A stretch of DNA of 64,000 bases from Alcaligenes endophyticus (lineage in GTDB: Bacteria > Pseudomonadota > Gammaproteobacteria > Burkholderiales > Burkholderiaceae_B). Shown piece after piece: positions 1 to 8,998 of the stretch. Location of the stretch: contig NZ_JAPKND010000001.1 in the NCBI RefSeq assembly GCF_026344035.1, positions 744,001 through 808,000 of the forward strand. The letters are read 5' to 3'. The first letter of the stretch is position 1. Every line of letters starts with the position of its first letter. Position numbers and translations under genes: made by a program. The notes under the pieces were generated by a model. The model was not told where the DNA came from. It saw only the letters and a program-made list of their open reading frames with translations, and made no database searches.

Positions 1-856
1 GCGCAGGCTTACGTTTTCTAAGAATGTTACGCAACTTGAATATGGCAGTGTCTACCAGGCCTTCTTGAAAATAAATCATGACTAAAATCAGAACGGCACC
101 TTGAATCAAGGTCCTATACTCCGCCAAGGGACGGGCCAACTCGGGCAGAATCGTCATAATCACTGCCCCCACTAATGGACCAATAATCGTCGAACGCCCC
201 CCCAGAACCACGAAGACAAGAATGCCAACTAACATTGGAAAGCCAAAGTCATCGGGAGTAATAGCGTAATTTCGATAGGCCATGAATGCGCCCATTACTC
301 CGGCTATAGCACCGCTCATGATGAAACACAGCGTTTGGTATCGCGTCACTGAAATAGCCAGCGAAACAGCCACTGCTTCGTCTTGCCGTAGCGTGTCAAA
401 AACACGCCCCATGCCATTACGGTTAATGGATATAAAAACGTAAATTAAACAGGCTAGAAAAGCAAAAATATGCCAAGTTTCTGCAAGCCTTGGTATGGCG
501 GTTAATCCGGCCGCGCCACCAGTGATAGGCTCTGCATACAGATTCAAAGACATCACAATTTGTACAAAAGCTAAGGTAGCAATCGCTTGGAAAATGCCAC
601 GTAACCGCGCCAAAGGAACAGCTAGTATCGCTCCCGCAAGGCCTCCAGCCAGCAACGCGATGAATAACCCCAACCACAGCCCTACCCCGGCACGCATGGT
701 CAAAATAGCGGCCGTGTAAGCACCAATGGCCGCAAATCCCGCGCTGGCCAGTGAAAAAACCCCGGCACGCAAGACAATGTACTGGCTTAACGCTAAGCCA
801 CAATTAATTAAAATAAAGTCGAATAATGGCCTATAGGCATAAAATAAATCGATCAT
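1..856 (-). CDS. livM: Branched-chain amino acid ABC transporter permease LivM (partial, 3' end outside window)
   Basis: Inner-membrane permease of a LivHMGF-type (HAAT family) ABC importer. The reading frame opens at the ATG at 856 and stays open for 285 codons to the window edge, so the C-terminus is missing. It starts with a short hydrophilic stretch followed by many hydrophobic segments. The segment GGRSTIIGPLVGA near the end is typical of LivM/LivH permeases. Its start overlaps the livH stop by four bases (ATGA), so the two are translationally coupled. The ATPases LivG/LivF and the binding protein are not in view and may lie beyond the edge. The real ligand need not be a branched-chain amino acid: the neighbours are a dipeptidase homologue and a thiol-dioxygenase-like cupin. 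Confidence 0.9.
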   Translation of the reverse strand, partial: MIDLFYAYRPLFDFILINCGLALSQYIVLRAGVFSLASAGFAAIGAYTAAILTMRAGVGLWLGLFIALLAGGLAGAILAVPLARLRGIFQAIATLAFVQIVMSLNLYAEPITGGAAGLTAIPRLAETWHIFAFLACLIYVFISINRNGMGRVFDTLRQDEAVAVSLAISVTRYQTLCFIMSGAIAGVMGAFMAYRNYAITPDDFGFPMLVGILVFVVLGGRSTIIGPLVGAVIMTILPELARPLAEYRTLIQGAVLILVMIYFQEGLVDTAIFKLRNILRKRKPA

Positions 857-1752
857 TTTCGTGCCACCCTCGCATCTGCCTGGAAACCACCAAAGAGTCC
901 TGTGGGTTTGAATAGCAATGCTAAAAATAGAATTGAGAATATGATGGTGTTACTCAGGCCGCTGGGTAAAAAAGCCAGCGACATGGTTTGAACCACGCCA
1001 AGGAATAAGCCAGCCAGTACAGCGCCAACAATGCTACCCATACCACCCAAGACGACAACCACAAACCCAAGCAACAAATACGGTTCACCCATCAAGAAGT
1101 GCACGGAGTTAAAGGCCAGCCCAATAATGACGCCTGCAGCTCCAGCCAGTGCACCTGAAATAAAGAATGTCAGCACGTAAATCATGTTTGGGTTAACGCC
1201 CAGCAAGGACGCTGTTTTCTCCGACACCGCGACGGCGCGGACCTGTCGCCCGAAGTCGGTTTTATACATGAAGTAAAACAAGGCAAGAACGAGCAACACA
1301 ACGCTGGCAACGATGACTAGTTGCAGCAAGCTGATGCGTATGCCTAAAAACTGATAGAACACTATCGGGAAAGTATCGAAAGGAAAGCGCATCACTTTAG
1401 TACTGGAGACCTGCTGCGCCAGACTCGTTAAGATCAACGCCGCTCCTATGCTGGCAACCATGGTCGAGAATTCGGTTGCATTACGTTTCCGTAAGGGGCG
1501 CATGACCAGAATCTCTAGTATCACGGCCACCGCACCACCGCCAACCATTGCTAACAAGAAGGCCAGCCACAATGGTGTTCCTAACTCTGTAATCGCGTAT
1601 AACGCGCTAAACGTTCCCCACGTAAAGACGGCGCCGTGCGCAAGATTTATGCTCCGCAGCACACCGAAAACTAAAGTAAAACCTAAAGCGAACAAGGCTA
1701 AAACACTGCCTATCACTAAGCCGTTTATTAGCTGTTGTAAAACAAGGAGCAT
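853..1752 (-). CDS. livH: Branched-chain amino acid ABC transporter permease LivH
   Basis: 299-residue integral membrane permease, partner of LivM. The N-terminus reads QQLINGLVIGSVLALFALGFTLVFGVLRSINLAHG in two hydrophobic blocks, the usual LivH opening, and a conserved GGMGSIVGA-type loop lies near residue 240. The length is normal for the family. The start at 1752 follows an AAGGATGAG ribosome-binding site. It lies 65 bases after the M19-like gene on the same strand and overlaps livM by four bases, so cupin, M19 homologue, livH and livM probably form one operon. Substrate is inferred from family only. Confidence 0.93.
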   Translation of the reverse strand: MLLVLQQLINGLVIGSVLALFALGFTLVFGVLRSINLAHGAVFTWGTFSALYAITELGTPLWLAFLLAMVGGGAVAVILEILVMRPLRKRNATEFSTMVASIGAALILTSLAQQVSSTKVMRFPFDTFPIVFYQFLGIRISLLQLVIVASVVLLVLALFYFMYKTDFGRQVRAVAVSEKTASLLGVNPNMIYVLTFFISGALAGAAGVIIGLAFNSVHFLMGEPYLLLGFVVVVLGGMGSIVGAVLAGLFLGVVQTMSLAFLPSGLSNTIIFSILFLALLFKPTGLFGGFQADARVARK

Positions 1753-1817
1753 GGCTCATCCTTTGTCTCGTGACATCATTATTATTAAAACGTTATCGAA
1801 GTAGTTGGAATCTATGG

Positions 1818-2825
1818 TTAGCCGATGAATTTCTCGAAAGCGCGTAACCAGTTACCACCTAAGAAGCCTTTGATTTGATCGTGGGTGTAACCACGGTCAA
1901 TCAGCGCTTGGGTATAGTTAGGAAGGTCGGCAATCCCTGCCAGCCCTGCTGGGTAAGGCATAGTGAAGAACTCATCGACTGTGCCAAAAATATCGGGGCG
2001 TAAGGTGCGCCAGCGCACAGAGCCCGCACTGAAGGGCTTGCCCGTACTTTTTAAACCTTCTGTAAAATCCAGTCCTAAACCAATATGCTCATCACCTATT
2101 AATGCAAGATAGTGATCTTGGTGCTCAAGTAAGGTCTCCAAAGAGGGAGCAACCGGACTCACGCTTTTAGGTAGGCAACACATCCCCATCACGCCCCCCT
2201 TTTGGGCAATCAGCAAAGCGGTTTCATCATGAGTGTTACGGTCATTCGGGTTTACTGTGTACGAGTTTGAGTGCGTGCACACAGGCGCTCGGGCTCGCTG
2301 AGCAGCTTGCAAACGAGTGCTGTGGCCACAGTGTGATAGATCTAACATCATGGGCAACTCATTGACTGCGTCGATTAACTCGTGCCCGTAACTCGAAACC
2401 CCAGCGTCACGTCGCTCACCGCAGCCATCACCAAATAGGGTGGCTCCTGTGTACGCCAAACCAAAAAAACGCACACCATAACGGAACAAAACATCCAGAT
2501 TTTCCATGCGGTGTTCTAGCATCCTAGACCCCTGAGTACCAGGTATCACAGCCACTTTATTTTCTGCTTTCGCCTGCCAGATATCTTGCGTCGTGACCGC
2601 GAGCTTCAAGTAAGGACTTGCCTCGATTTGGTTTAACCCTCGCTCTAGGTTTCGCAGTGTTGTGTCCCAGTCCTCGTCAGCAGCGAAGGTAACGTTCATC
2701 GCGTTAACGCCTGCTTTGAGGATATTTTCAGAATAGGGTTCAGTCAGCGTGTAAAACAGACTCAGCCCATCAAATATGAATGAAGAGTGATGTAAGGCAA
2801 GGGTTTCGTCAGCGTAGGTAGTCAT
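1818..2825 (-). CDS. M19 (renal dipeptidase) family protein with a degenerate metal site
   Basis: 335 residues, start chosen at 2825 (GCGAGAA ahead of the ATG). A longer frame to 2915 would overlap the upstream cupin gene. The fold signature of membrane dipeptidases is clear: LDLSH (His165), THSNS (His185), the DRN-x-x-DE loop (Arg196) and GLGLDF (Asp253). In active family members two zinc ions are held by an N-terminal HxD, a bridging Glu and two later His. Here the N-terminal motif reads DGLSLF (no His or Asp) and the Glu position reads TQG (Gln98), while His165 and His185 remain. It may bind one metal or none, so it may not be a dipeptidase. It sits between a thiol-dioxygenase-like gene (16 bases upstream) and livHM. 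Confidence 0.82.
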   Translation of the reverse strand: MTTYADETLALHHSSFIFDGLSLFYTLTEPYSENILKAGVNAMNVTFAADEDWDTTLRNLERGLNQIEASPYLKLAVTTQDIWQAKAENKVAVIPGTQGSRMLEHRMENLDVLFRYGVRFFGLAYTGATLFGDGCGERRDAGVSSYGHELIDAVNELPMMLDLSHCGHSTRLQAAQRARAPVCTHSNSYTVNPNDRNTHDETALLIAQKGGVMGMCCLPKSVSPVAPSLETLLEHQDHYLALIGDEHIGLGLDFTEGLKSTGKPFSAGSVRWRTLRPDIFGTVDEFFTMPYPAGLAGIADLPNYTQALIDRGYTHDQIKGFLGGNWLRAFEKFIG

Positions 2826-2841
2826 AGAGTTCTCGCGATCG

Positions 2842-3450
2842 TTAGGCACGGGGCTGTTGCACACGTGGCACCGATTTCTGCTTGGTGTAAGTGCCGCTGA
2901 CAGGATCAAAGTCACATCGCTCAGGTAAATTCAAAAGGCAACGTCCGTACAGGTGCAAATGTTTAATCGGCTTGTCGCAAGGTACAGAAATACTGTGTAT
3001 GTCAGAGCTGCGGTAGTAAACACCCTGATTAGGGCCCACCGTAACAAGGCGCTCAACTGCTAACTTGCATTGTCCTGGCTGGCTGCTGTCACCCATACGC
3101 TTCCATACCAAATTATTTTCTTCCCCTTCCAAGCCAACCACTACAGCCCATGTCGCGTGATCATGAACCGGCGACACTTTACCGGGCGCGGGACGATATA
3201 TATATAAAGCATTACTTAAATCTGACTCTACAGATATTTCGTAAAGGGTTTCGATCTCACTTCCTACCGGCCCCGGAAAATGCTCGTCGGGAAACAGCTC
3301 TGGGTGATCCGCTAAGGTCAAAACCAAATCTCTAATTTGCCTCAGTTCGTGAAGCTCGGGCTCTTGGGATTCGAAGTTTGCTGTGATTTTTTTTACGTGA
3401 CTCATCACTTCTTGAACCACTTTTTCACGCTGTGACGTTATCTGCGACAT
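2842..3450 (-). CDS. Cysteine-dioxygenase-like cupin (thiol dioxygenase family)
   Basis: 202-residue single-cupin protein resembling cysteine dioxygenase and 3-mercaptopropionate dioxygenase, non-haem iron enzymes that convert thiols to sulfinates. Seen: a cupin core with HDH (His96 and His98) followed by WAVVVGLEGEE, then a third His in DIHS (His152) and a conserved HLHLYGR block (164-170). These are the expected three iron ligands and the family's characteristic strand. The start at 3450 has GGAG upstream. It is the first gene of the minus-strand operon with the M19 homologue and livHM, divergent from a LysR regulator 184 bases away. The actual thiol substrate cannot be read from sequence. 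Confidence 0.8.
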   Translation of the reverse strand: MSQITSQREKVVQEVMSHVKKITANFESQEPELHELRQIRDLVLTLADHPELFPDEHFPGPVGSEIETLYEISVESDLSNALYIYRPAPGKVSPVHDHATWAVVVGLEGEENNLVWKRMGDSSQPGQCKLAVERLVTVGPNQGVYYRSSDIHSISVPCDKPIKHLHLYGRCLLNLPERCDFDPVSGTYTKQKSVPRVQQPRA

Positions 3451-3550
3451 GTGTGTTGCTCCAGAGAATACGTAAGTATTGTTTTTTTGTATATTGGTAA
3501 TGGAGCAGAGTCTATCAGCGAAAAATCAACTCTGATCCAGTTCATGCAAA

Positions 3551-3584
3551 CTTATACTTAGCTGTAATCGCTCTTATACTGAGC
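3551..3584. promoter_or_regulatory. Direct repeat in the LysR/cupin divergent promoter region
   Basis: Two copies of CTTATACT(T/G)AGC at 3551-3562 and 3573-3584, starts 22 bases apart (about two helical turns), lie between the divergent cupin and LysR genes. Such phased repeats could be regulator contact sites, and the TATACT cores also resemble -10 elements. Function is inferred. Confidence 0.4.
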
Positions 3585-3634
3585 CCCGTGCTATTCTTCC
3601 CTCTCCTCAATCTACGCCTATCATTATTGATAAT

Positions 3635-4603
3635 ATGAGTCTTTTACCCACCGACCTACGAGAGCTCTACGCATTTATTCTGATTTGCGAGACCGGTTCC
3701 ATGACCGCTGCGGCACAAAGAATGAATGTGACTCAGTCGGCAGTCTCTCAGTTGATACGTCAACTAGAGACTGACTTGGAAGTCACTCTTTTCGATCGAG
3801 ATTGTCGTCCTATGGCAGTCACGCCGGCGGGGGAAAGATTACGCCAGGCCGCGAGCGAGCTCATCAAACAAGCCGAGCAACTTCCTGACTTAGTCAGAGG
3901 AAATACCCATAAACCCCTCAGTTCGATTCGGCTCGGTTTTGTTGATTCTTTTGCCTCCGCGCTGGGAGCTGAACTCATTAACGCACTGGAAAATCGAGCG
4001 CACTCCGTCAGTGCTTGGAGTGGGCTGACTCCCTCTTTGACAGAGTCTTTAACTCAGCGCCAAGTAGACTTAATTGTCACTACTGACCCGATGGAGGATC
4101 AAGAGGATTACGAAAGCATCTACCTATTTCGCGATCCATTCGTACTGGTGCTCCCACCCGATACCGAGCTGCATCGAGCGCCGGCAGACCTGCACTCTCT
4201 TGCTAAACAGCTCCCACTCATCCGCTATAGCGCCCGCTCAACAATTGGCCAACAGGTTGCCCGGCATTTACGCCGCCTAGAGGTGAATGCCCCCATCAGG
4301 TATGAGTTCGACGCCACTTTCCCCTTGCTAAAAATGGTTCAAGCAGGCTTGGGATGGGCTATTAGCACCCCTCTTTGTCTACTGGGCGGAAATGTTGAAA
4401 AAGACGGTTTTTATGTCGTTCCCCTTCCTGGGCCTCCGCTATTTCGCAGCTTTCAGGTGTCCTCTAGGCGCGGAAGGTTAGGCAAGCTACCAGAAACCGT
4501 CGCCGAAATCGTCCCCAGCTTGCTACGCTCGCACCATCTGTCACGCTTAACGCAGATGGCACCTTGGTTAAGCACACGCGATTTTGATTTACCCGTGGGG
4601 TAA
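3635..4603 (+). CDS. LysR family transcriptional regulator
   Basis: 322-residue LysR-type regulator. The N-terminal winged helix-turn-helix is at residues 5-65 (MTAAAQRMNVTQSAVSQLI, helices at about 22-40), followed by a substrate-binding-like effector domain from about residue 95. It is transcribed divergently from the cupin/M19/livHM operon, the classical arrangement for a LysR regulator controlling its neighbour, so it is the likely regulator of that operon. The effector is unknown and would be expected to be the imported compound or a product of it. Confidence 0.92.
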   Translation: MSLLPTDLRELYAFILICETGSMTAAAQRMNVTQSAVSQLIRQLETDLEVTLFDRDCRPMAVTPAGERLRQAASELIKQAEQLPDLVRGNTHKPLSSIRLGFVDSFASALGAELINALENRAHSVSAWSGLTPSLTESLTQRQVDLIVTTDPMEDQEDYESIYLFRDPFVLVLPPDTELHRAPADLHSLAKQLPLIRYSARSTIGQQVARHLRRLEVNAPIRYEFDATFPLLKMVQAGLGWAISTPLCLLGGNVEKDGFYVVPLPGPPLFRSFQVSSRRGRLGKLPETVAEIVPSLLRSHHLSRLTQMAPWLSTRDFDLPVG

Positions 4604-4633
4604 GTCATGCTTCCCCTACGAGATATTGATTAA

Positions 4634-5596
4634 TTACTGCACCACAAGCTCAACCCGCCTATTGCGAGCTCGGCCAGTTTCCTGAGCATTGCTTGCTACC
4701 GGTGAAAAAGAAGCAACGCCTTTGGCTTTCATCCGTGCCGCATCAATACTATAGGACGCACGTAAAGCCTCAACCACTGCGTGTGCCCTGCTCTGAGACA
4801 AGGCTAGATTGGTATCAAGAGAGCCCTGATTATCGGTATGCCCTACCACATACACTTTCAGATCCCCCTTGCTCTCCAGTAGCTTCGCCATTTCTGCCAA
4901 GGCCCCACTAGACTCTGGTTTAATCTGCGCTTTAGCAGTATCGAAGTAAATACCCGGTACGGCCACAAACCCTTGACGTTCAAGCATTGTTTGCAACTCG
5001 TCGGCCTGGAGCACTTTTACTTCATCCAGCGCTAACTCTGTACCTTCTATAATTTGCTGATACAGATAGGTTCTATTGTTAGAAGTATCCTCTACCACAT
5101 GCAAAAAGACGTGTGCCTCTCCTGCGTCATCGCTGCGACGCGCTAGTACGATGCGTTCACTTGGGCTACCGAAGACTGCATCCCCAAAGGAGTTTGGTCG
5201 GACACGATCTTCTAAAGCAATAAAAGACATCATGTCGGTTCCACATGTTTTTGGGCCATGACAAGTGAACAAGGTTTCAAAGCCTGCTTGCTGCAGTGCC
5301 TTTTCGTAGTTTCGAAAAACCTCTAGGGCGGAGCGTTCACCTGGGATGCGGTAAGAGATGCTCGTTACCTTGCCTTCCAACTCAAGCAATGCGCCGGGCG
5401 CTTTCCTATCGTCAATCTTAGCCGCTGGCAAATAAGCAGCATCGTAATCTTTCGCCAAATAATGACGGATCTCAGCTCCAGGAAACCGACCCAATAACTG
5501 ATGGTCTGCTGAGCCTTTCACATCAGCCGCTACTACGCTATTCAGCCCACCAGCCAATAACATCAAGAGCATTGAGGAAAACGTTTTTTTCAGCAT
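4634..5596 (-). CDS. OmpA-family outer membrane protein with N-terminal DUF4892-like domain
   Basis: 320 residues with start chosen at 5596, where MLKKTFSSMLLMLLAGGLNSVVAA forms a clear signal peptide. The longer frame to 5842 adds a stretch with no homology-like features. The middle part (about 25-190) resembles the DUF4892 domain found in envelope proteins. The C-terminal 110 residues are an OmpA-like peptidoglycan-binding domain: a YFDTAKAQIKP segment, VVGHTDNQGS, and the closing R-ARNRRVEL motif. It is probably a periplasmic or outer-membrane-anchored protein tethered to the wall. It is convergent with the LysR gene and separated from lldD by 284 bases with no other gene, so it is probably its own transcription unit. 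Confidence 0.82.
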   Translation of the reverse strand: MLKKTFSSMLLMLLAGGLNSVVAADVKGSADHQLLGRFPGAEIRHYLAKDYDAAYLPAAKIDDRKAPGALLELEGKVTSISYRIPGERSALEVFRNYEKALQQAGFETLFTCHGPKTCGTDMMSFIALEDRVRPNSFGDAVFGSPSERIVLARRSDDAGEAHVFLHVVEDTSNNRTYLYQQIIEGTELALDEVKVLQADELQTMLERQGFVAVPGIYFDTAKAQIKPESSGALAEMAKLLESKGDLKVYVVGHTDNQGSLDTNLALSQSRAHAVVEALRASYSIDAARMKAKGVASFSPVASNAQETGRARNRRVELVVQ

Positions 5597-5880
5597 ATTT
5601 CTAGAAAAGCTAACAAGAATTAAAATGCTAAAAATAATACTCTTCACCCGCGAGCCAGCGCAATCGGTTAAATGATAAAAGACGTTACTCTCTCTCAACT
5701 CTATACTTTCCAAAAGGTACGTTAAGCTCATGAATGGAAAGACTGCATCCATTGCTACATTTCTGCTTACGACTTGAGGGTATCGCAGGGGCTCTACAAA
5801 TGGTAAATAAAGGCTCTCCAAGTAGGAGACTATGATGAACAAAACAACCGTCTCGGGGCGACGAGATAGCTTTTACCAAC

Positions 5881-7032
5881 TCAACCAGTCTGCTTAAACT
5901 CACGCACCAACAAGTCTGATGTGATATCACTGATGGTACGGGCGCCCGTAAGCACCATGGCCACTCGAAGTTCTTTTTCAATAAGTTGCAACAGGTTGGC
6001 GACACCAGCCTGACCATCTGTCGCTAAAGCGTAAATATAGGCCCGCCCCAGCATCGTGCAATCGGCACCCAGTGCTAGCATGCGCACAACATCTAGGCCA
6101 GTGCGTATGCCAGAGTCTACGAGTATTTTCAGTTCACCCTTCACCGCGTCCGCAATCGGCGGTAATGCGCGGCAACTGGACAGAACACCGTCAAGCTGGC
6201 GTCCACCGTGGTTAGACACAATAATACCGTCAGCACCGAACCTAACCGCATCGCGAGCATCGTCTGGATCCAAAATCCCCTTAATCACCATGGGGCCATC
6301 CCAGAACTCACGAATCCACTCCAAATCTTTCCAGCTAATGGAGGGGTCAAAGTTTTTGCCCAACCAACCAATGTAGTCTTCCAGCCCCGTGGGCTTGCCC
6401 CGATAGGTGGAAATATTGCCCAAATCGTGCGGTTTACCCAGCAGGCCCACATCCAGCGCCCACCGTGGGTGAGTCACAGCCTGTAGCATGCGCCGAGCCG
6501 AGGCATACGGTCCACTCATCCCTGAGTGGGCGTCGCGGTAACGGGCGCCTGGCACCGGCATGTCCACCGTGAACAGCAAGGTGGTGACGCCTGCAGCCTT
6601 CGCTCGCTCTAGTGCATTGCGCATGAAACCACGGTCTTTCAATACATACAGTTGAAACCACATGGGCCGGCTGATAGCCGGGGCGACCTCTTCAATGGGG
6701 CACACGGATACCGTCGATAGCGTAAACGGAATACCATGGTTAGCCGCTGCACGGGCAGCCTGAACTTCACCCCTGCGGGCACTCATGCCCAGCAACCCCA
6801 CCGGCGATAGCGCTACCGGCATAGACAGGGTTTCATCAAACAGTCTGGTTTCCAAGTCGAGTTCGCTCATGTCGTTTAGCACCCGCTGACGCAGAGCGAT
6901 GTCCGACAGGTCATCAACGTTGCGTTTGAGCGTTCGCTCGGCATAAGCACCACCGTCAATATAGTGGAATAAGAAAGGGGGTAACCGGCGCTTGGCCGCG
7001 GCACGATAATCGGTGGAAGCAGAGATGATCAT
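5881..7032 (-). CDS. lldD: FMN-dependent L-lactate dehydrogenase LldD
   Basis: 383-residue flavoprotein oxidising L-lactate to pyruvate and passing electrons to quinones at the inner membrane. The protein closely follows E. coli LldD from the first residue ([20 protein letters not shown]) with the same spacing. The catalytic His and substrate-binding Arg are in [10 protein letters not shown] (His275, Arg278), and the FMN-binding DSGIRTG and [10 protein letters not shown] segments are present. The start has no competitor. It lies 111 bases after the BKACE gene in the same direction and may be the last gene of the gntR operon, which would hint that a 2-hydroxy acid such as L-lactate arises in the pathway. 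A related (S)-2-hydroxy-acid substrate cannot be excluded. Confidence 0.92.
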   Translation of the reverse strand: MIISASTDYRAAAKRRLPPFLFHYIDGGAYAERTLKRNVDDLSDIALRQRVLNDMSELDLETRLFDETLSMPVALSPVGLLGMSARRGEVQAARAAANHGIPFTLSTVSVCPIEEVAPAISRPMWFQLYVLKDRGFMRNALERAKAAGVTTLLFTVDMPVPGARYRDAHSGMSGPYASARRMLQAVTHPRWALDVGLLGKPHDLGNISTYRGKPTGLEDYIGWLGKNFDPSISWKDLEWIREFWDGPMVIKGILDPDDARDAVRFGADGIIVSNHGGRQLDGVLSSCRALPPIADAVKGELKILVDSGIRTGLDVVRMLALGADCTMLGRAYIYALATDGQAGVANLLQLIEKELRVAMVLTGARTISDITSDLLVREFKQTG

Positions 7033-7143
7033 CTGGCATGTCCTGTCAGTTCTTGCAGATAACTCGTGGATCGCTCGCCAAGCACCTTGGTCCGTGCGGA
7101 GCCATGGCCTTGGCGAAGCATGCTTGCTGCGATAACAGTAGTC

Positions 7144-8076
7144 TTAGAACGCGACCTTATCGGCGCCCTTCAGAGCGAGAATCTCGCGAGCTTCGTCGGG
7201 GGTAGCTACCTCTAGGCCCAACCCTTCAATGATTTGCCGTGCTGCGCGCACCTGTTCGGCACTGCTAGTTGCCAAACGTCCAGGACCTGCCCAGAGCGAA
7301 TCTTCTAGACCGACGCGCACGTGACCGCCCATGGAAGCCGACATCGCTGCAAGCGGCAACTGGTTACGGCCCGCCCCCAGAATCGACCAGCGATAGTTAT
7401 CACCAAACAGGCGATCGGCGGTGCGCTTCATGTGCATTACATCGTCAGGGTGCGCGCCAATGCCACCCATAAGACCGAACACTGTCTGAATGAATAATGG
7501 CCCCTTAACCAGCCCAGCATCTGCGAAGTACTTAAGGTTATATAAGTGAGCCGTGTCGTAACATTCAAACTCGAACCGCGTGCCATTGGCGCCCAGCGTG
7601 GTAAGCAGATATTCTATATCTTCAAAAGTATTGTGGAACAGAATGCCTTTGTCAGCGATATAGGTCCGCTCCCACTCATGCTTCAGTTGCGCCTCGAAAC
7701 GCTTAAGCATTGGGAAAAGACCAAAGTTCATCGAGCCCATGTTCAGGGACGCAAGCTCGGGCTGCCATTTCTCGGCAGGACGAACCCGTTCCTGAATGCT
7801 CATAGTAGGTGCACCGCCGGTGGTGATGTTAACCACGCAATTGGAACGTCCCTTAATCTCTTCCAGAAACGGCTGAAAGGCTTCCGCTGTTTGGTCTGGA
7901 CGACCGTCCTCGGGGTTGCGGGCGTGCAAATGCACAACCGCCGCTCCTGCCTCAGCCGCGCCAATCGCAGCTTCAGCAATCTCGCTGGCGGTGACCGGTA
8001 GGTACTCCGACATGGACGGCGTATGGATTGCGCCGGTAACGGCACAGGTGATGATCACTTTATTTTTGGTAGCCAT
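7144..8076 (-). CDS. Beta-keto acid cleavage enzyme (BKACE; DUF849 family)
   Basis: 310-residue TIM-barrel enzyme of the 3-keto-5-aminohexanoate cleavage (Kce/BKACE) family, which condenses a beta-keto acid with acetyl-CoA to give acetoacetate and a new CoA ester. Seen: the N-terminal ITCAVTGAIHTP, the metal-binding HLHAR motif (His49, His51), and the C-terminal VRVGLEDSLW segment with the third ligand Glu. The length is typical. It lies 19 bases after a hydroxyacid-dehydrogenase-like gene and upstream of lldD, under a GntR regulator and opposite a TRAP transporter. The family accepts many beta-keto acids (including dehydrocarnitine), so the substrate is open. Confidence 0.92.
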   Translation of the reverse strand: MATKNKVIITCAVTGAIHTPSMSEYLPVTASEIAEAAIGAAEAGAAVVHLHARNPEDGRPDQTAEAFQPFLEEIKGRSNCVVNITTGGAPTMSIQERVRPAEKWQPELASLNMGSMNFGLFPMLKRFEAQLKHEWERTYIADKGILFHNTFEDIEYLLTTLGANGTRFEFECYDTAHLYNLKYFADAGLVKGPLFIQTVFGLMGGIGAHPDDVMHMKRTADRLFGDNYRWSILGAGRNQLPLAAMSASMGGHVRVGLEDSLWAGPGRLATSSAEQVRAARQIIEGLGLEVATPDEAREILALKGADKVAF

Positions 8077-8095
8077 GATGGCATTGCTCCTGTTA

Positions 8096-8998
8096 TCAGT
8101 CGTTGTCGCGTAAAAATCGTCTCAGCGCGGCGAGACGTTCATCCCGCTGACGGCTAAGTTCTGGCACCTGTGAGGGTGGGGGCATAGCCGCCGCAAGGAT
8201 GTCGGCGACACGCTCAGTAAAGGCCTCGCCGCGTGCGGCATCGTCGCTCAGTCGCGCCATAGTTGGAGCATAGCGCGCCAAATAATCCTTCACCCCTCCT
8301 GGTGCGTTCAGATTGATGGCTGCCATGGGTCCCAGTAAGGCCCAGCGCCGACCCAATCCATGGCAAATTGTGTGGTCTAGCCCTTCCGGTGTCACGACTC
8401 CCTCTTCTATCAGGCGGAGCGACTCGGCAAGCACCACAGCTTGCAGCCGGTTCAGTACAAAACCGTCAATCTCACGTGTAAGGCGCACGGGTACCTGCGC
8501 CACGGCGTGCATCAGCGCCTCAGCACGATCCATGACCTCTGGCGCGGTATCCGGGCCGGGACATAGCTCGACTACCGGAATAAGATGGGGCGGATTCACG
8601 GGATGCGCCACCAAGATGCGTGAACGACCGGCCAAACCTTCAGCAAAGAGCGAGGCGACCAGCGCCGAGCTCGAGGAGGCAAGAATCGTGTCCGGCGCTG
8701 CGAGGCGATCAAGCTCAGCATAAATTTCGCGTTTGATCTGTAAGTTTTCCGGGCCGTTTTCCTGAACCCATTCCACCCCATCCACCGCCGCGGCCATGTC
8801 GTCACACACCCTCACCTGCGCAATGGCAGACGGGTCGTCACCACTCAGGCGGCAGGTTTCAGCCAACTCGTCGAGCGCGCGTGCCCGCACCTCGGGATCG
8901 AGATCCCACAGCCGCACTTCGCAACCTGCTCGTGCAAAAACCAATGTCCAAGCGCGGCCAATCAGACCGCCCCCTATTACTGCAATACGTCGTGTCAT
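8096..8998 (-). CDS. 3-hydroxyacyl-CoA dehydrogenase-like NAD-dependent hydroxyacid dehydrogenase
   Basis: 300 residues, a Rossmann NAD-binding domain (GGGLIG at 9-14, Asp-containing second strand WDLD) followed by the helical C-terminal domain of the 3-hydroxyacyl-CoA dehydrogenase / lambda-crystallin / L-carnitine dehydrogenase superfamily. Catalytic residues are visible: Ser in the SSS run (108-110), His132 in AHPVNPPHLIPVVE, Glu144 and Asn183 in DGFVLNRLQ. Family members that act on free acids oxidise L-gulonate or L-carnitine at the 3-hydroxyl. The ATG overlaps the gntR stop by four bases. Next to a BKACE gene it most likely makes the beta-keto acid that BKACE cleaves. The gene looks clearly more GC-rich than the genes beyond 15 kb. 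Confidence 0.88.
   Translation of the reverse strand: MTRRIAVIGGGLIGRAWTLVFARAGCEVRLWDLDPEVRARALDELAETCRLSGDDPSAIAQVRVCDDMAAAVDGVEWVQENGPENLQIKREIYAELDRLAAPDTILASSSSALVASLFAEGLAGRSRILVAHPVNPPHLIPVVELCPGPDTAPEVMDRAEALMHAVAQVPVRLTREIDGFVLNRLQAVVLAESLRLIEEGVVTPEGLDHTICHGLGRRWALLGPMAAINLNAPGGVKDYLARYAPTMARLSDDAARGEAFTERVADILAAAMPPPSQVPELSRQRDERLAALRRFLRDND

Noticed and set aside
423-803. 126-codon minus-strand frame
   Set aside because: It is an out-of-frame shadow of livM, whose own frame is open from 856 to the window edge with normal permease sequence.
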